Below are positions 1 to 9,620 of a DNA stretch of 64,000 nucleotides, piece after piece; the stretch's first letter is position 1, and every line of letters starts with the position of its first letter. Made by a program: the position numbers and the translations under genes. The notes below the pieces were generated by a model. It did not search any database. It was not told the origin of the DNA and saw only the letters and a list, made by a program, of their open reading frames with translations. Origin of the DNA: Bacteroidota bacterium (lineage in GTDB: Bacteria > Bacteroidota > Bacteroidia > UKL13-3); the NCBI GenBank assembly GCA_027488905.1, contig JAIYAT010000035.1, positions 248,001 to 312,000 on the forward strand, in the 5' to 3' direction.

Positions 1-552
1 AACTTTATCTCCAAACCTCTCCATTAACTCTATTTTATCCTTTAAGGAAATCGCTAGTATTTTATCCGCGTGGTTTAAGATTGGTTCAAACCGAAACAAA
101 AGTACACCCTCTATAATAAGATACAGTTTTTTTAGTAACGACTCCTCACCTTTTGCTAATAATTTGTAATAGTCATGCTCAATATTATGCATTCTCACGA
201 TTTTGAAACGAGACTTTAAATCAGGATGGTTTAGAAAAAAACAACTATGCAATGCTTCAAAAAGTATTGGAAAATTATTAGATTTTAGGTTGTTTAACAA
301 CTCTTTGCTTCCTCTGCTGCTAACAATAAAGGGTTTAAAAGACAAATTGAAACCGCTTCGTTTGTAATAAAACACCTTTTCGCAATACTCTTCTAATTCA
401 AGGGATGGTTTTCGGTTTCCATATTGAAAGACATGCAAATATATCTTAAAACCAGCCTTATGAAGTGCGGTAATTTTATAAAAAACATCAATAACACCGC
501 CATAATTGGCCGGAAATGGAATGTCAAAACTTACAATATTAATTTCGTTCAA
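1..552 (-). CDS. Glycosyltransferase, N-terminal part (truncated by window edge)
   Basis: The minus strand reads open from a TTG at 552 to the window edge, giving 184 codons. The product begins MNEINIVSFDIPFPANYGG, the start of a GT-B sugar transferase that acts on nucleotide-sugar donors at the cytoplasmic face, with a glycine-rich loop (PANYGG) in the first Rossmann domain. MHNIEHDYY and RFEPILNHAD follow and resemble the N-terminal half of Bacteroidota family-1/4 glycosyltransferases. The start lies 2 nt after the stop of the next glycosyltransferase, so the two are probably co-transcribed; TTG is the only plausible start I see. The catalytic C-terminal half lies outside the window, so the donor is unknown. 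One copy of the GGTTYRAACC decamer is at 83-92, encoding RFEP. Confidence 0.8.
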   Translation of the reverse strand, partial: MNEINIVSFDIPFPANYGGVIDVFYKITALHKAGFKIYLHVFQYGNRKPSLELEEYCEKVFYYKRSGFNLSFKPFIVSSRGSKELLNNLKSNNFPILFEALHSCFFLNHPDLKSRFKIVRMHNIEHDYYKLLAKGEESLLKKLYLIIEGVLLFRFEPILNHADKILAISLKDKIELMERFGDKV

Positions 553-554
553 AA

Positions 555-1646
555 CTATAATGCTTCAAAAATCCTTTTCAATTTTTCGGATTCAAGCTGC
601 AAATTATATGCTTTAGCAGCCAATCTGCAATTCTTTTGTAGTTTTTTGTATAACTCGCTATCCTCAAGTAAATTCTGAATGGCAAAAGCAATTTCCGTTG
701 TTTTCGCATCGCAAAATACAGTAACTTCAAATTGTTTATTAATGCCAATATACTCTGGAAAAGGTGGACAAAGTTGAGGAATTTCAGCATGCATATAATC
801 AAAAAATTTATTTGCCAATGAGAAGTAATAACTTCTGCTTTCTTCTTCTAATAAATTATAGCCTAACCAAGCTTTTTGAGTAAATTCTGGTAACTCTGTA
901 GGCCTTATCCAACCTGTAAATTCAACCTTATCTGTTAGGTTTTCGGTTTGAACCAATTGTCGAAGCGACCTACTTAAATCTCCTTCTCCAATTAAAATCA
1001 ATTTACAATCAACTTCTTTCATAGCTAAAATCAATTGTTCTAAGGCTCTACCTTTGTTTAGCGCACCTTGGTAAACAATAAACTTTTCCTCTTTAATTAT
1101 ATTATTAGGTAGATTTTGCAATAAAGGAACATTTCTAATTACCCCAAAAGGATGAGTATATTTTAGAGACAATTCAATTGCCAAAGCCTCACCAACAGTA
1201 TAAGCCACATCTGCATAAGGAATGCAGGTTTTTGCAATTTTATCCCAAATCAATTTGGTAGTTGTTCTATTGATTAACTCAGGAACTTCCGTAAAATATT
1301 CATGAGAATCAAATACTAATTTTGAATGATGAACTATTGAAGCTAAAGTGTTTGGTAGAAGGGTATCTAAGTCAACCGACAAATAAATAGCTGATTTTGT
1401 CTTAAGTAAAAACAATAAAAGCCTAAAATTAAATTCTAAATAAAAAAGCTTACCCCTTTCAAAAAAGCAGTTTAATCTTACTTGAGAGAAAGCTTGTTGA
1501 CTTAAAGCTGTGGAGCTTTTTTTGTTTCTGCCAACCAAAATTACAGTAAATCCCGCATCAACTAAAATGCCTGCATGCCTTTGCATCCGTTGGTCGTAAT
1601 TTAAGTCATTCGTTACGCTGATAACTATTCTTTTGCCTTTATCCAA
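555..1646 (-). CDS. Glycosyltransferase, GT-B fold
   Basis: The 363-aa product starts [20 protein letters not shown], the N-terminus of a common Bacteroidota glycosyltransferase group (GT4-like), with two Rossmann-like halves. The C-terminal half has IVYQGALNKGRALEQLI (donor-site region), ILIGEGDL, and ANKFFDYMHAEIP where the E-x7-E-type donor contacts normally lie. It likely builds cell-surface polysaccharide or modifies lipids with the truncated glycosyltransferase downstream. Its start overlaps the end of recQ by 22 nt, so it belongs to a minus-strand run of ABC ATPase, recQ and two glycosyltransferases. Substrate cannot be assigned. A decamer copy at 945-954 encodes VQT. Confidence 0.85.
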   Translation of the reverse strand: MDKGKRIVISVTNDLNYDQRMQRHAGILVDAGFTVILVGRNKKSSTALSQQAFSQVRLNCFFERGKLFYLEFNFRLLLFLLKTKSAIYLSVDLDTLLPNTLASIVHHSKLVFDSHEYFTEVPELINRTTTKLIWDKIAKTCIPYADVAYTVGEALAIELSLKYTHPFGVIRNVPLLQNLPNNIIKEEKFIVYQGALNKGRALEQLILAMKEVDCKLILIGEGDLSRSLRQLVQTENLTDKVEFTGWIRPTELPEFTQKAWLGYNLLEEESRSYYFSLANKFFDYMHAEIPQLCPPFPEYIGINKQFEVTVFCDAKTTEIAFAIQNLLEDSELYKKLQKNCRLAAKAYNLQLESEKLKRIFEAL

Positions 1647-3550
1647 CTTATTTCTTGCTTTTCATTTATCAATAAAATACCTTTATCTGCCAAGTACCTG
1701 CAAACTATTAACAAATCCGATGATGCAGTTAATCCCATTAAATTGCTCAACTCTTTGATATCGTAACTTTTATTCCAATTCAAGTTGCTTAATTTAGTTT
1801 CAATTAATTTAAATTTATCATTCGGTAATCCTTCCCTTTTCCTTTCAAAACAAACATCACATGTGCCACAATCAACAATATTTGTTTCTCCGAAATAAGT
1901 TAAAATTTGTCTACTCCTGCAAATATGATTATTTCTTCCAAATGAAATCATAGCTTCCAATTTTTCCATTTCGTCTTGTTTGCGCTCTAACAGTAACTTT
2001 GTGTTTAACTGCAGGAAATTTTTATCAATACGCTCATGATTAAAAGTTAGTTTAGCTAATCCTGTGCTTGGTAAAAACTCAAGAATGCCATTAGAATGCA
2101 TTTTTTCAAGTTCTGTTTTCAATTGTAATTCACTTAAATTACATTTCATGGCCAATAGGTTGGTTTGAACCGAAACAAGGGAATCAAACAGGCCTCCATA
2201 ATTTCTCAACAATATTTGCAGGATTGAAAACCATAAGGCATTGTTTGTTTCCAAGTTGAAAATTTCTTGAGCGGAAATCGTTAGTTTTATCTTATTGGGT
2301 TCAAAATTACTATCCGAAACACGCAACACCTCAGAAATTGAAAGCAGCTTTAAAGCTGCTGCAACATTAACTGGATTTTGTTTTATAGCACTTGCAAATT
2401 GAAGTAAATCAAAGTTTAAGTCCTCAGAAATCTGTTCTCCAATAGAAATTTGAAAAAAATGATTCAATTGCTCGTAAACATCTCTTAAATATTGAATTTC
2501 TGGGAATTGTTGTTCTAATTTAGCCTTTGCTTGAATTGCATCTGAATCATGAAAAAACAATAAGCAATAGGCTGAATTTCCGTTTCTCCCAGCTCTGCCT
2601 GCTTCTTGGTAATAGGCTTCCAAACAATCTGGAATCTCAAAATGAACTACAAGCTTACAATCAGGTTTATCAATGCCCATTCCAAACGCATTGGTGCAAA
2701 CCATTATTTGAATTTTATTTTTTATCCAATCTTCTTGTCTTTTAGATCTGATATCAGGATTTAATCCTGCATGATAAAAGGAAGCTTTAATACCGTTTTG
2801 AATTAAAAAGTCTGCAATTTCCTCGGTTTTCTTCCTATTTCGAACATAAACTAGTCCGCTTTCTGAAATTTTTTTAACTGCATTAATTAATTTTCCATAT
2901 TTATCCTCTGCATTTCTTACAATATAATGAAGATTGGTTCTTTCAAAGCTTTTCTTAAACACCAAAGGTATTTTAAAATCCAATTGAAGCATAATGTCTT
3001 CAATAACCTTTGGCGTAGCGCTTGCAGTAAGCGCCAGAACAGGCACATTTGAAATTAATGCTCTAATTTCCTTTAACCGCCGATACTCTGGTCTAAAGTC
3101 GTGCCCCCATTGGCTAATGCAATGAGCTTCATCTATCGCCAAAAGTGAAATTGGCAAGGCATGCAGATTATCTTTAAAGAGTTGGGTGCCTAGCCTTTCT
3201 GGAGAAACATATAGAAACTTAACTCCACCAAATTGGCAATTTTCGAAAATAATTTTAATTTCATTGGCGCTCATGCCAGAGTAGATAGCATTTGCACTAA
3301 TGCCTTTCGAACGCAAATTTTCAACTTGGTCTTTCATTAGTGCAATTAATGGTGAAACAACAATGCAAAGTCCAGTTTTTGCTAAGCCAGGCACTTGAAA
3401 GCAAATAGATTTCCCACCACCAGTAGGCAATAAAGCCAATACATCTTTGTTATCTAGTGTGGCCTCAATAATACTTTGTTGAGGCAATCTAAATTCATCG
3501 TATCCCCAATATGACTTTAGAATTTGATGTATTTTCAAGTTAGTACTCAA
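1625..3550 (-). CDS. recQ: ATP-dependent DNA helicase RecQ
   Basis: This 641-aa 3'-5' superfamily-2 helicase acts in recombination and fork repair. It shows motif 0 ([11 protein letters not shown], residues 15-25), Walker A TGGGKS (43-48), DEAH box (140-143) followed by [13 protein letters not shown], motif IV-VI residues including [12 protein letters not shown], and the RecQ zinc-binding Cys set (CRSRQ...CGTCDVC) followed by a winged helix. I see no HRDC domain; the protein ends about where short Bacteroidota RecQ proteins end. Its start overlaps the upstream ABC ATPase gene by 11 nt. A copy of the GGTTYRAACC decamer lies at 2162-2171. Confidence 0.95.
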   Translation of the reverse strand: MSTNLKIHQILKSYWGYDEFRLPQQSIIEATLDNKDVLALLPTGGGKSICFQVPGLAKTGLCIVVSPLIALMKDQVENLRSKGISANAIYSGMSANEIKIIFENCQFGGVKFLYVSPERLGTQLFKDNLHALPISLLAIDEAHCISQWGHDFRPEYRRLKEIRALISNVPVLALTASATPKVIEDIMLQLDFKIPLVFKKSFERTNLHYIVRNAEDKYGKLINAVKKISESGLVYVRNRKKTEEIADFLIQNGIKASFYHAGLNPDIRSKRQEDWIKNKIQIMVCTNAFGMGIDKPDCKLVVHFEIPDCLEAYYQEAGRAGRNGNSAYCLLFFHDSDAIQAKAKLEQQFPEIQYLRDVYEQLNHFFQISIGEQISEDLNFDLLQFASAIKQNPVNVAAALKLLSISEVLRVSDSNFEPNKIKLTISAQEIFNLETNNALWFSILQILLRNYGGLFDSLVSVQTNLLAMKCNLSELQLKTELEKMHSNGILEFLPSTGLAKLTFNHERIDKNFLQLNTKLLLERKQDEMEKLEAMISFGRNNHICRSRQILTYFGETNIVDCGTCDVCFERKREGLPNDKFKLIETKLSNLNWNKSYDIKELSNLMGLTASSDLLIVCRYLADKGILLINEKQEISWIKAKE

Positions 3551-4193
3551 TAATACCGTCTTTTATAAATAATTGCCTGTCGCTTCTATTGGCTAATGCT
3601 TGATTATGGGTAACTATTACAAATGTTTGATTAAACTGCTTTCTCAGGTCAAAGAACAAATCATGTAATTCATTTGCTGCTTTTGAGTCCAAATTTCCAC
3701 TTGGTTCATCAGCCAAAATAACTGTTGGATTGTTTATTAGCGCTCTTGCAACAGCAACTCTTTGTTGCTCACCACCGCTCAATGCCGCAGGCTTATGGTT
3801 GATCCTATCTTTTAGGCCTAATAAATCAAGTAATTCTAAACTTCTATTTTTTGAGGCTTCATCTTGCTTACCGCCAATCCAAGCTGGTAAGCAAACATTT
3901 TCCCAAGCATTAAACTCAGGCAACAATTGATGAAACTGAAAAATAAATCCAATATGCTGATTTCTGAACTTTGCAAGCTTATTGCCGCTTAACTTTGTAA
4001 CTTCTTGATTTGCAATAATTAAAGACCCAGTATCTGTTTGATCTAAAGTGCCAAGGATTTGAAGTAATGTAGTTTTTCCGGCACCAGATGCGCCAACAAT
4101 GGAAACGATTTCACCTTGATTAATTGTTAAATTTATTCCTTTTAAAACTGGTAAATCTCCATAAGACTTGTATAAACCTTGTGCCACAATCAT
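3540..4193 (-). CDS. ABC transporter ATPase, LolD/MacB type
   Basis: An ATP-binding subunit of the lipoprotein-release/MacB family. It has Walker [11 protein letters not shown]-loop ([12 protein letters not shown]), signature [15 protein letters not shown], Walker [13 protein letters not shown], and the H-loop (VTHN). The reading frame opens at 4229, but I prefer the ATG at 4193 because [12 protein letters not shown] aligns with the normal LolD N-terminus (217 aa). In the family such ATPases power LolCE-type extraction of lipoproteins to the outer membrane; the permease is not in this window. It heads the minus-strand run with recQ. Confidence 0.9.
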   Translation of the reverse strand: MIVAQGLYKSYGDLPVLKGINLTINQGEIVSIVGASGAGKTTLLQILGTLDQTDTGSLIIANQEVTKLSGNKLAKFRNQHIGFIFQFHQLLPEFNAWENVCLPAWIGGKQDEASKNRSLELLDLLGLKDRINHKPAALSGGEQQRVAVARALINNPTVILADEPSGNLDSKAANELHDLFFDLRKQFNQTFVIVTHNQALANRSDRQLFIKDGIIEY

Positions 4194-4398
4194 ATTTTCA
4201 ATAATACTATAATCAACAATATTAATCATGTCTTTTATAGAATAATCAAAACTTATTTCCCATTGTTTGCAAAAATATTATTCTAAAATTTGTATATTAA
4301 AACTGTAAATAAGACACAAAATATAGCTCTTTATGAAATAGTTAACACTTTTACAGCAAAGGTAGAAATGAAGCAAGCAAAGAAAATTAAGAACTTTA

Positions 4399-4406
4399 TA
4401 TATTTG
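4399..4406 (+). promoter_or_regulatory. Candidate Bacteroidota -7 element TAnnTTTG
   Basis: TATATTTG lies 25 nt before the preferred ATG (4431) of the M13 peptidase gene and matches the TAnnTTTG element recognised by the Bacteroidota primary sigma factor. No clean TTTG -33 partner is visible at the usual spacing, so this is tentative. Confidence 0.3.
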
Positions 4407-4430
4407 CTTTTTAGCGTTAATATTCTCTTG

Positions 4431-6449
4431 ATGAAAAAAACAATATTTTATGCCTCATTATTGGCATTTGTAGTACTTGGTTCAGCCATGATTTATAAAA
4501 ATTTGAAAGGAATCGATGAAAGTGCAATCGATAAAACGGTGGTTCCTGGAGAGGATTTTTACCGATATGCGAATGGGACATGGCTAAAAAATAATCCTGT
4601 GCCTGCCAGTGAAAGCAGATGGGGAAGTTTTAATCAAGTGGCCGAAAGGAATAACGAAGTTTTACGTCAAATTTTAGAATCGGCTGCAGCTAATAAATCG
4701 TCAAAGCCCGAGAGTGCTGAGCAAAAAGTTGGTACTTTTTATAGGTTATTTATTGATACCTTAAAAAGAGATAAGCAAGGCATTCAACCCATATTACCGC
4801 TACTTGGTTCTATCAATAGAATTAGTAATTCCAAAGAATTAATGTCTGTTGTAGCTGATTTAAATAGTAAAGGAATTAGAAGTTTTTTTGGATTTTATGT
4901 ATCGCAAGATTTAAAAGATAGTAAAACTTATATTCCTTACATGTCCCAAGGCGGCTTAGGTTTACCAGATCGCGACTATTACCTAAAAGATGATTTAAAG
5001 TCGAAAAAAATCAGAGAGGAATATCTATTGCATGTTAAGAGGATTTTTGAATTGTATGGTTACAACGTTGAAAATAATCAACAGACAATTGTAAGTTTTG
5101 AGACAGAATTAGCAAAAGTTTCCATGTCGAGAACAGAAAGAAGAAACCAAGAAAAGCAATATAATAAAAGGCGCTTAAGAAATGCATTAGAAGAATATCC
5201 AAACCTAAACTTTCAGGTTTATTTGCAAGGAATTGGAATTACTGCTTTTGATAGCTTAATAGTTTCTCAACCAGATTTCTTTGCACAACTAAATTTTCTT
5301 TTAGGAAATACACCTTTAGAGGAGTTAAAAACTTATTTACGTTGGTGTTTATTTAACCAAAGCGCCCCCTATTTAGACTCAAAACTAGAGAACCAGCATT
5401 TTTATTTTTACAGTACAGTCTTAACTGGAACAAAAGAACAAAAACCGCTTTGGAAAAGAGGAATCGCCGCAGCCAACGGAACTGTAGGCGAGCTTTTAGG
5501 TCAATTATTTGTTGCAAAAGTATTTACTCCAGCATCGAAAGTTAGAGTAAATGCAATGGTTGATGATATCATTCTTGCCTTTGAACAAAGAATTAAAAAC
5601 TTAGATTGGATGAGCGCAGAAACTAAAACAAAAGCACTTGAAAAATTAGCCTCATTCAATAGAAAATTTGGATATCCAGATAAGTGGAAAGATTACTCAG
5701 AATTAGCCATAAAAGAGGATTCTTATATTGAAAATGTTTTCAGAGCTAGTGAATTTAGTTTCAAAGATAATATTGCGAACTTAGGCAAACCTATAGACCG
5801 AAACCGTTGGGGCATGCTTCCTCAAACAGTAAATGCTTATTACAGCGCCACATTAAACGAAATTGTTTTCCCTGCTGCCATTATGCAACCTCCTTTTTTT
5901 GATGCCAATGCTGATGATGCTGTAAATTATGGTAGCATTGGAGCTGTAATTGGACATGAGTTGACGCATGGATTTGACGACCAAGGTTCTAAATATGGAC
6001 CTGATGGAAATTTAAAAAGCTGGTGGACTGAAAATGATAAAAAGCAATTTGAGACCAGAACCAAAGTTTTAGTCGACCAATTCAATAACTTTTTTGTAAG
6101 TGATAGCCTACATATTAATGGAGAGTTAACCTTAGGAGAAAATATTGCAGACTTAGGAGGTTTAACCATAGCCTACGAGGCATTTAAAATGCGTCAAATA
6201 AAAAGTCCAGGTAAGATTATCAATGGCTATACACCTGAACAAAGGTTTTTTATTGGATTTGCCCAAATTTGGAAAAATAATGTTAGACCAGAAGCGCTAA
6301 GACAATTAATTTTGACTGACCCTCATTCACCTGGTGAATTTAGAGTTCTTGGGACTTTGGGCAATATGCCGCAGTTTTATGAAGTTTTCAATGTAAAAGA
6401 AGGTCAAAAAATGTATCGCAGTCCAGAAACCCGCGCAAATATTTGGTAA
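4431..6449 (+). CDS. M13-family zinc metallopeptidase (PepO/neprilysin-like)
   Basis: A 672-aa endopeptidase with an N-terminal hydrophobic signal/anchor (MKKTIFYASLLAFVVLGSAM), so periplasmic or membrane-anchored. The M13 catalytic hallmarks are present: NAYYSATLNEIVFPA substrate-binding motif, zinc site HELTH near residue 509 followed by GFDDQGSKYG, and GENIADLGG carrying the third zinc ligand. The C-terminal residues (ETRANIW) fit the family's conserved end. The open frame extends up to 4290, but the ATG at 4431 gives a proper signal sequence. The M48 lipoprotein gene starts 1 nt after its stop, so the two form a peptidase operon. Confidence 0.93.
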   Translation: MKKTIFYASLLAFVVLGSAMIYKNLKGIDESAIDKTVVPGEDFYRYANGTWLKNNPVPASESRWGSFNQVAERNNEVLRQILESAAANKSSKPESAEQKVGTFYRLFIDTLKRDKQGIQPILPLLGSINRISNSKELMSVVADLNSKGIRSFFGFYVSQDLKDSKTYIPYMSQGGLGLPDRDYYLKDDLKSKKIREEYLLHVKRIFELYGYNVENNQQTIVSFETELAKVSMSRTERRNQEKQYNKRRLRNALEEYPNLNFQVYLQGIGITAFDSLIVSQPDFFAQLNFLLGNTPLEELKTYLRWCLFNQSAPYLDSKLENQHFYFYSTVLTGTKEQKPLWKRGIAAANGTVGELLGQLFVAKVFTPASKVRVNAMVDDIILAFEQRIKNLDWMSAETKTKALEKLASFNRKFGYPDKWKDYSELAIKEDSYIENVFRASEFSFKDNIANLGKPIDRNRWGMLPQTVNAYYSATLNEIVFPAAIMQPPFFDANADDAVNYGSIGAVIGHELTHGFDDQGSKYGPDGNLKSWWTENDKKQFETRTKVLVDQFNNFFVSDSLHINGELTLGENIADLGGLTIAYEAFKMRQIKSPGKIINGYTPEQRFFIGFAQIWKNNVRPEALRQLILTDPHSPGEFRVLGTLGNMPQFYEVFNVKEGQKMYRSPETRANIW

Positions 6450-6450
6450 G

Positions 6451-7233
6451 ATGAAAAAATATCATTCAACTTTTTATGTCCTACTTGTAATCTTATTTAG
6501 TTCTTGCGGCAACTCCTGGATTCCATTGAGTTTAGATGATACTTTAGGAAGTAATAGTGCTGAACAAATAAATAACGGCATGCCCGGTATGGAAGTGCTA
6601 GATGAAACTGATTACCCTGAAGCATACGAGTATTTAAATGATCTAAAATCTAAAATACTTGCTTCTGGAAAAGTAAAACATGGCGAAGACTTTAAATGGG
6701 AGTTAAAAATCATTAAAGATGATTCTGTATTAAATGCATTTTGTTTGCCTGGTGGCTATATTTATGTTTATACCGGATTGATGAAATACCTTGAAACTGA
6801 GCATGCATTGGCAGGGGTTATTGGTCATGAGATGGCACATGCAGACCTTAGGCATGGAACCACCCAATTGGTGAAAAATATGGGTTTAAGCTTAGCCCTT
6901 CAACTTATTTTTGGTGGAGATGCCTCGCAATTGGTTAATATAGGTGCAAACCTCATTTCGCTTTCCTTTAGCAGAAGTGATGAAAAAGATGCAGATATGA
7001 AATCTGTTGAGTATTTATATAATACAGAACTTGATGCAAGAGGCACAGGTGTGTTTTTTGAGAAAATACAAAAAGATGGAAAAAACCCTGAAATAGTAGA
7101 ATTTCTTAGCACGCATCCTAATCCAGATAATAGGGTTGAAGAAATAAACAACAAATGGATAGAGTTGGGCGGAAAAGAGGGATTGGAGAACAGACAGAAA
7201 TACCAATCTATGCTAAAGACTTTAAACTATTAA
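6451..7233 (+). CDS. M48-family metallopeptidase lipoprotein (BepA/LoiP-like)
   Basis: A 260-aa lipoprotein with signal peptide and lipobox FSSCG (Cys19), zinc motif HEMAH (126-130) followed by ADLRHGT, and a downstream acidic segment SRSDEKDAD where the third ligand normally lies. M48 lipoproteins of this type degrade or refold misassembled outer-membrane proteins in the periplasm. It lies 1 nt downstream of the M13 peptidase and shares its transcript, suggesting joint envelope proteolysis. Only the single catalytic domain is visible; no TPR extension like that of BepA. Confidence 0.9.
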   Translation: MKKYHSTFYVLLVILFSSCGNSWIPLSLDDTLGSNSAEQINNGMPGMEVLDETDYPEAYEYLNDLKSKILASGKVKHGEDFKWELKIIKDDSVLNAFCLPGGYIYVYTGLMKYLETEHALAGVIGHEMAHADLRHGTTQLVKNMGLSLALQLIFGGDASQLVNIGANLISLSFSRSDEKDADMKSVEYLYNTELDARGTGVFFEKIQKDGKNPEIVEFLSTHPNPDNRVEEINNKWIELGGKEGLENRQKYQSMLKTLNY

Positions 7234-7269
7234 TTAATTAAATATCAGGTATTTAATAATATAAATCTC

Positions 7270-7725
7270 CTATTTAAGTTTAAATTCTATTTGAAGCCTA
7301 ATATCAGATAGTTTTTCTTTCATACTTAATGTTAAACTTTGATTTTCATATAGAAGCTGGTCTAAATCATTTAGATAACTTATTTCTCGATGAACTATTT
7401 TATGGTAAGACAAGACTTGTTCTGTTCGTTCTTCTATAAGATTTAATAGCGTCTTAATTGATTCTAATTCAGCTGTTATAGTACTAAAATCAGGTTTTTG
7501 AGCCTCAACTCTTTGTGGTTGACCTTTACCTAACAACAACCAATCAGGATTTAAATCTGGAAACTTTGTTAAAAGCTTCTGTATAAGCTCTAAACCAGGC
7601 TTGTTCCTACCTGAACTTATATGAGTTAGCACAGGTAAAGATATCTCTAATAGGGTTGCAAACGTACTTTTAGAAAGCTGCTTACTTTCCATTACACTTA
7701 ACACACGTTTATTTAGTTCATCCAT
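7270..7725 (-). CDS. XRE-family helix-turn-helix regulator
   Basis: A 151-aa cytoplasmic protein with an N-terminal XRE helix-turn-helix (MDELNKRVLSVMESKQLSKS to about residue 65, containing FATLLEISLPVLTHISSGRNKP) and NPDWLLLGKG, a signature of Bacteroidota phage-repressor-like regulators. The C-terminal half (residues 80-150) is predicted coiled coil, likely for dimerisation. I chose the ATG at 7725 over the longer frame from 7809, because the extra residues do not belong to the HTH and would cover operator DNA. It is divergent from the SRPBCC gene across a block of ACATATGT palindromes, which suggests autoregulation. Confidence 0.85.
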   Translation of the reverse strand: MDELNKRVLSVMESKQLSKSTFATLLEISLPVLTHISSGRNKPGLELIQKLLTKFPDLNPDWLLLGKGQPQRVEAQKPDFSTITAELESIKTLLNLIEERTEQVLSYHKIVHREISYLNDLDQLLYENQSLTLSMKEKLSDIRLQIEFKLK

Positions 7726-7760
7726 ACAATTAGTTGATTTACAATAGTAAAGCGCAAATA

Positions 7761-7940
7761 TAAACATATGTTTATACAAATGTAAAGTTGTTAAACATTT
7801 GTTAAACAATGAATAAACATATGTAAAACTTAATCATTAAGCTTTACATCACTAAAAATGAGCTATCAATTTGATATTTAATGATTTAACAATGTATTAT
7901 TATCAAGTTAAAACATATGTAAACAAACAAAAACATATGT
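7761..7940. promoter_or_regulatory. Operator array: six ACAwwTGT palindromes
   Basis: Four exact ACATATGT palindromes are at 7764-7771, 7817-7824, 7913-7920 and 7933-7940. Two related sites, ACAAATGT (7776-7783) and ACATTTGT (7795-7802), are reverse complements of each other. The first sits in a perfect 14-bp palindrome (7761-7774); most have A-rich left flanks. The block fills the divergent region between the XRE and SRPBCC genes. Binding by the adjacent XRE protein is an inference from position and symmetry. Confidence 0.6.
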
Positions 7941-7999
7941 AAAACAACCTTGTTTAACAAAAAATCAAACAATTGTTAGACTTAAATCCTTTATTGAAT

Positions 8000-8452
8000 A
8001 TGAAAGAAAAAGTAATTGAATATAAAACTGTAATAGCCCGTCCACTCAAAGAGGTTTTTGAATTCTTTAGTAAGGCTGAAAATTTAGATTCTTTAACCCC
8101 ACCTCATTTAAAGTTTAAAATTATTACCCCAACCCCTATACCAATGTTTGCTGGTCAATTAATAAAATATAAAATATCATTGTTTGGAATTCCATTTTAT
8201 TGGAAAACCAGAATTACAGAATGGATTCCGGGAAAGAAATTTGCGGATGAACAATTAAGTGGGCCCTATATAAAATGGTATCATGAACACTTATTTGAAG
8301 AAATTAATGGGTCAACTCATATGGTTGATAGAATAACATACCTATCCAAAGGATGGATTTTTGCCCCATTGCTGCATTGGCTGTTTGTTGATAAAAATGT
8401 AATAGGGATATTTGAATACAGAGAACAAAGATTGAAGGAGCTTTTTAAATAG
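8000..8452 (+). CDS. SRPBCC-superfamily ligand-binding protein (COG4276-like)
   Basis: A 150-aa START/Bet v1-like protein. The N-terminus (KTVIARPLKEVFEFFSKAENLDSLTPPHL) is the usual beta1-helix pattern of SRPBCC proteins, followed by ITEWIPGKKFADEQLSGPY and a C-terminal helix ending EYREQRLKELF. The fold makes a deep hydrophobic pocket; the ligand is unknown. I prefer the ATG at 8000 to the TTG at 7973. The gene is divergent from the XRE regulator, whose operator-like sites lie just upstream, so it may be the regulated target. It overlaps the convergent aldose-epimerase-like gene by 8 nt. Confidence 0.8.
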   Translation: MKEKVIEYKTVIARPLKEVFEFFSKAENLDSLTPPHLKFKIITPTPIPMFAGQLIKYKISLFGIPFYWKTRITEWIPGKKFADEQLSGPYIKWYHEHLFEEINGSTHMVDRITYLSKGWIFAPLLHWLFVDKNVIGIFEYREQRLKELFK

Positions 8453-9326
8453 CACCGCTAAACTTCGTTTTGAAACAAAAGCTTTTGCTTTCGTTTGCGC
8501 CTAAATTGCAAATACCTTCTTTATCGTTTATCCTTCCCATAAACCCAATTCTGTCTGTAATTCCAGCCCAAGGCTCTAAGCAGATAAATTTTTGATGAGG
8601 GTGCTTAGACCAAATACCAAAAAAGGGAAATTCCTCAAAACACATTTTCACTTGCCAATTTGATTTTTTGTGTCTGATTGAAATTTCATTTGAATTAAGA
8701 TTTTTAAATATTATAGCATCTTTATCAAAACTATTTGCATTTAGTTCTAATTCATTTGAAATAGATAACCCAACAGTGGTTGTCTGCCCAGTTTGCAAAC
8801 CATCCATAATCAAAAATCTCTGGAGATTTTGTTCAGCTTGATTAAAATGTATACTAAAGTTTTCTAGATTTTCATCTGGTAATAAAAATGCAGGATGTGC
8901 ACCTATTGAAAAGTATTGAATTTCTTTGCCTGAATTGTGAACGGTGTAGGTTGTCTCTAATTGGTTTTCAATAAGCTTATATTCAATGAATAGCTTAAAT
9001 TCAAAAGGGTATACTTTTAAGGTATCTTCATTGCTTTCAAGCAAAAATCGAATTACATCACTGTAAATCTCAACTGCTTCAAATTCTAAATCTCGGGCAA
9101 AACCATGTTGACCCAAACTATAAAATGAACCTTCATATTGAAATTGATTTTCATTTAACTTTCCTACAATTGGAAATAACACAGGCGCATGTCTGTTCCA
9201 TACCTCTTGGTTTCCATCCCAGATAAACTCCTCTCCTGTTTGAATATGTTTAATGGATACGATTTCAGCACCTTTGCTCGAAATGTTAACCATAAGCGAA
9301 TCTGATTTTAATTGATGTATAGTCAT
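8445..9326 (-). CDS. Aldose 1-epimerase family protein (LacX-like)
   Basis: A 293-aa cytoplasmic protein of the galactose-mutarotase fold. Family markers are HAPVLFPIVGKL, GQHGFARD (substrate-contact and catalytic His region), FSIGAHPAF (second His), and LEPWAGITDR near the C-terminus carrying the catalytic Glu region. LacX-type members act on sugars or sugar phosphates; the true substrate is not predictable here. It is a single gene read toward the SRPBCC gene, with an 8-nt convergent overlap. Confidence 0.88.
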   Translation of the reverse strand: MTIHQLKSDSLMVNISSKGAEIVSIKHIQTGEEFIWDGNQEVWNRHAPVLFPIVGKLNENQFQYEGSFYSLGQHGFARDLEFEAVEIYSDVIRFLLESNEDTLKVYPFEFKLFIEYKLIENQLETTYTVHNSGKEIQYFSIGAHPAFLLPDENLENFSIHFNQAEQNLQRFLIMDGLQTGQTTTVGLSISNELELNANSFDKDAIIFKNLNSNEISIRHKKSNWQVKMCFEEFPFFGIWSKHPHQKFICLEPWAGITDRIGFMGRINDKEGICNLGANESKSFCFKTKFSGAI

Positions 9327-9408
9327 TTAAAATATAATTTTAGTTAAGCCTTGAAAAATTTAGTACCTAAGCAATTAAGTAAATATTTCTTTGAGAAGTA
9401 TATTTTTT

Positions 9409-9416
9409 TATATTTG
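9409..9416 (+). promoter_or_regulatory. Candidate -7 element for the small membrane protein
   Basis: TATATTTG matches TAnnTTTG, 17 nt before the ATG at 9433. A TTTG lies at 9390-9393, but the 15-nt spacer is shorter than the usual ~19-20. Confidence 0.3.
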
Positions 9417-9432
9417 ATTTCATTTTAAAAGC

Positions 9433-9573
9433 ATGGCCCAAATCTTAAGATTTTTAATGGTAATTCTTGTGACCGTTATATTAGTTGTAATAGTTACAGA
9501 TTTTGAATCAGTTACCAATGGATTTGCCTCATTTGTGGATGGAGTTTCTGCATTATTAGGTAGAGGCAGGTAA
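9433..9573 (+). CDS. Small single-pass membrane protein (46 aa), unrecognised
   Basis: ATG at 9433 to TAA at 9571-9573. The product has one strongly hydrophobic helix (about residues 4-22, FLMVILVTVILVVIVTD) followed by a short amphipathic tail ending LLGRGR. A good -7 element precedes it and the helix is coherent, so I think it is a true small gene, but I do not recognise a family. It ends 47 nt before tRNA-Leu on the same strand. Confidence 0.5.
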   Translation: MAQILRFLMVILVTVILVVIVTDFESVTNGFASFVDGVSALLGRGR

Positions 9574-9620
9574 GAATTATTTGATATTATTAGCTAAAGC
9601 ATGCATCTTCGCGCCTCATT

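Noticed and set aside
4290-4430. N-terminal extension of the M13 peptidase from 4290
   Set aside because: The extension places 47 unrelated residues before a good signal sequence; ATG 4431 is better.
7726-7809. N-terminal extension of the XRE regulator
   Set aside because: It would overlap the operator palindromes and adds residues foreign to the HTH fold.
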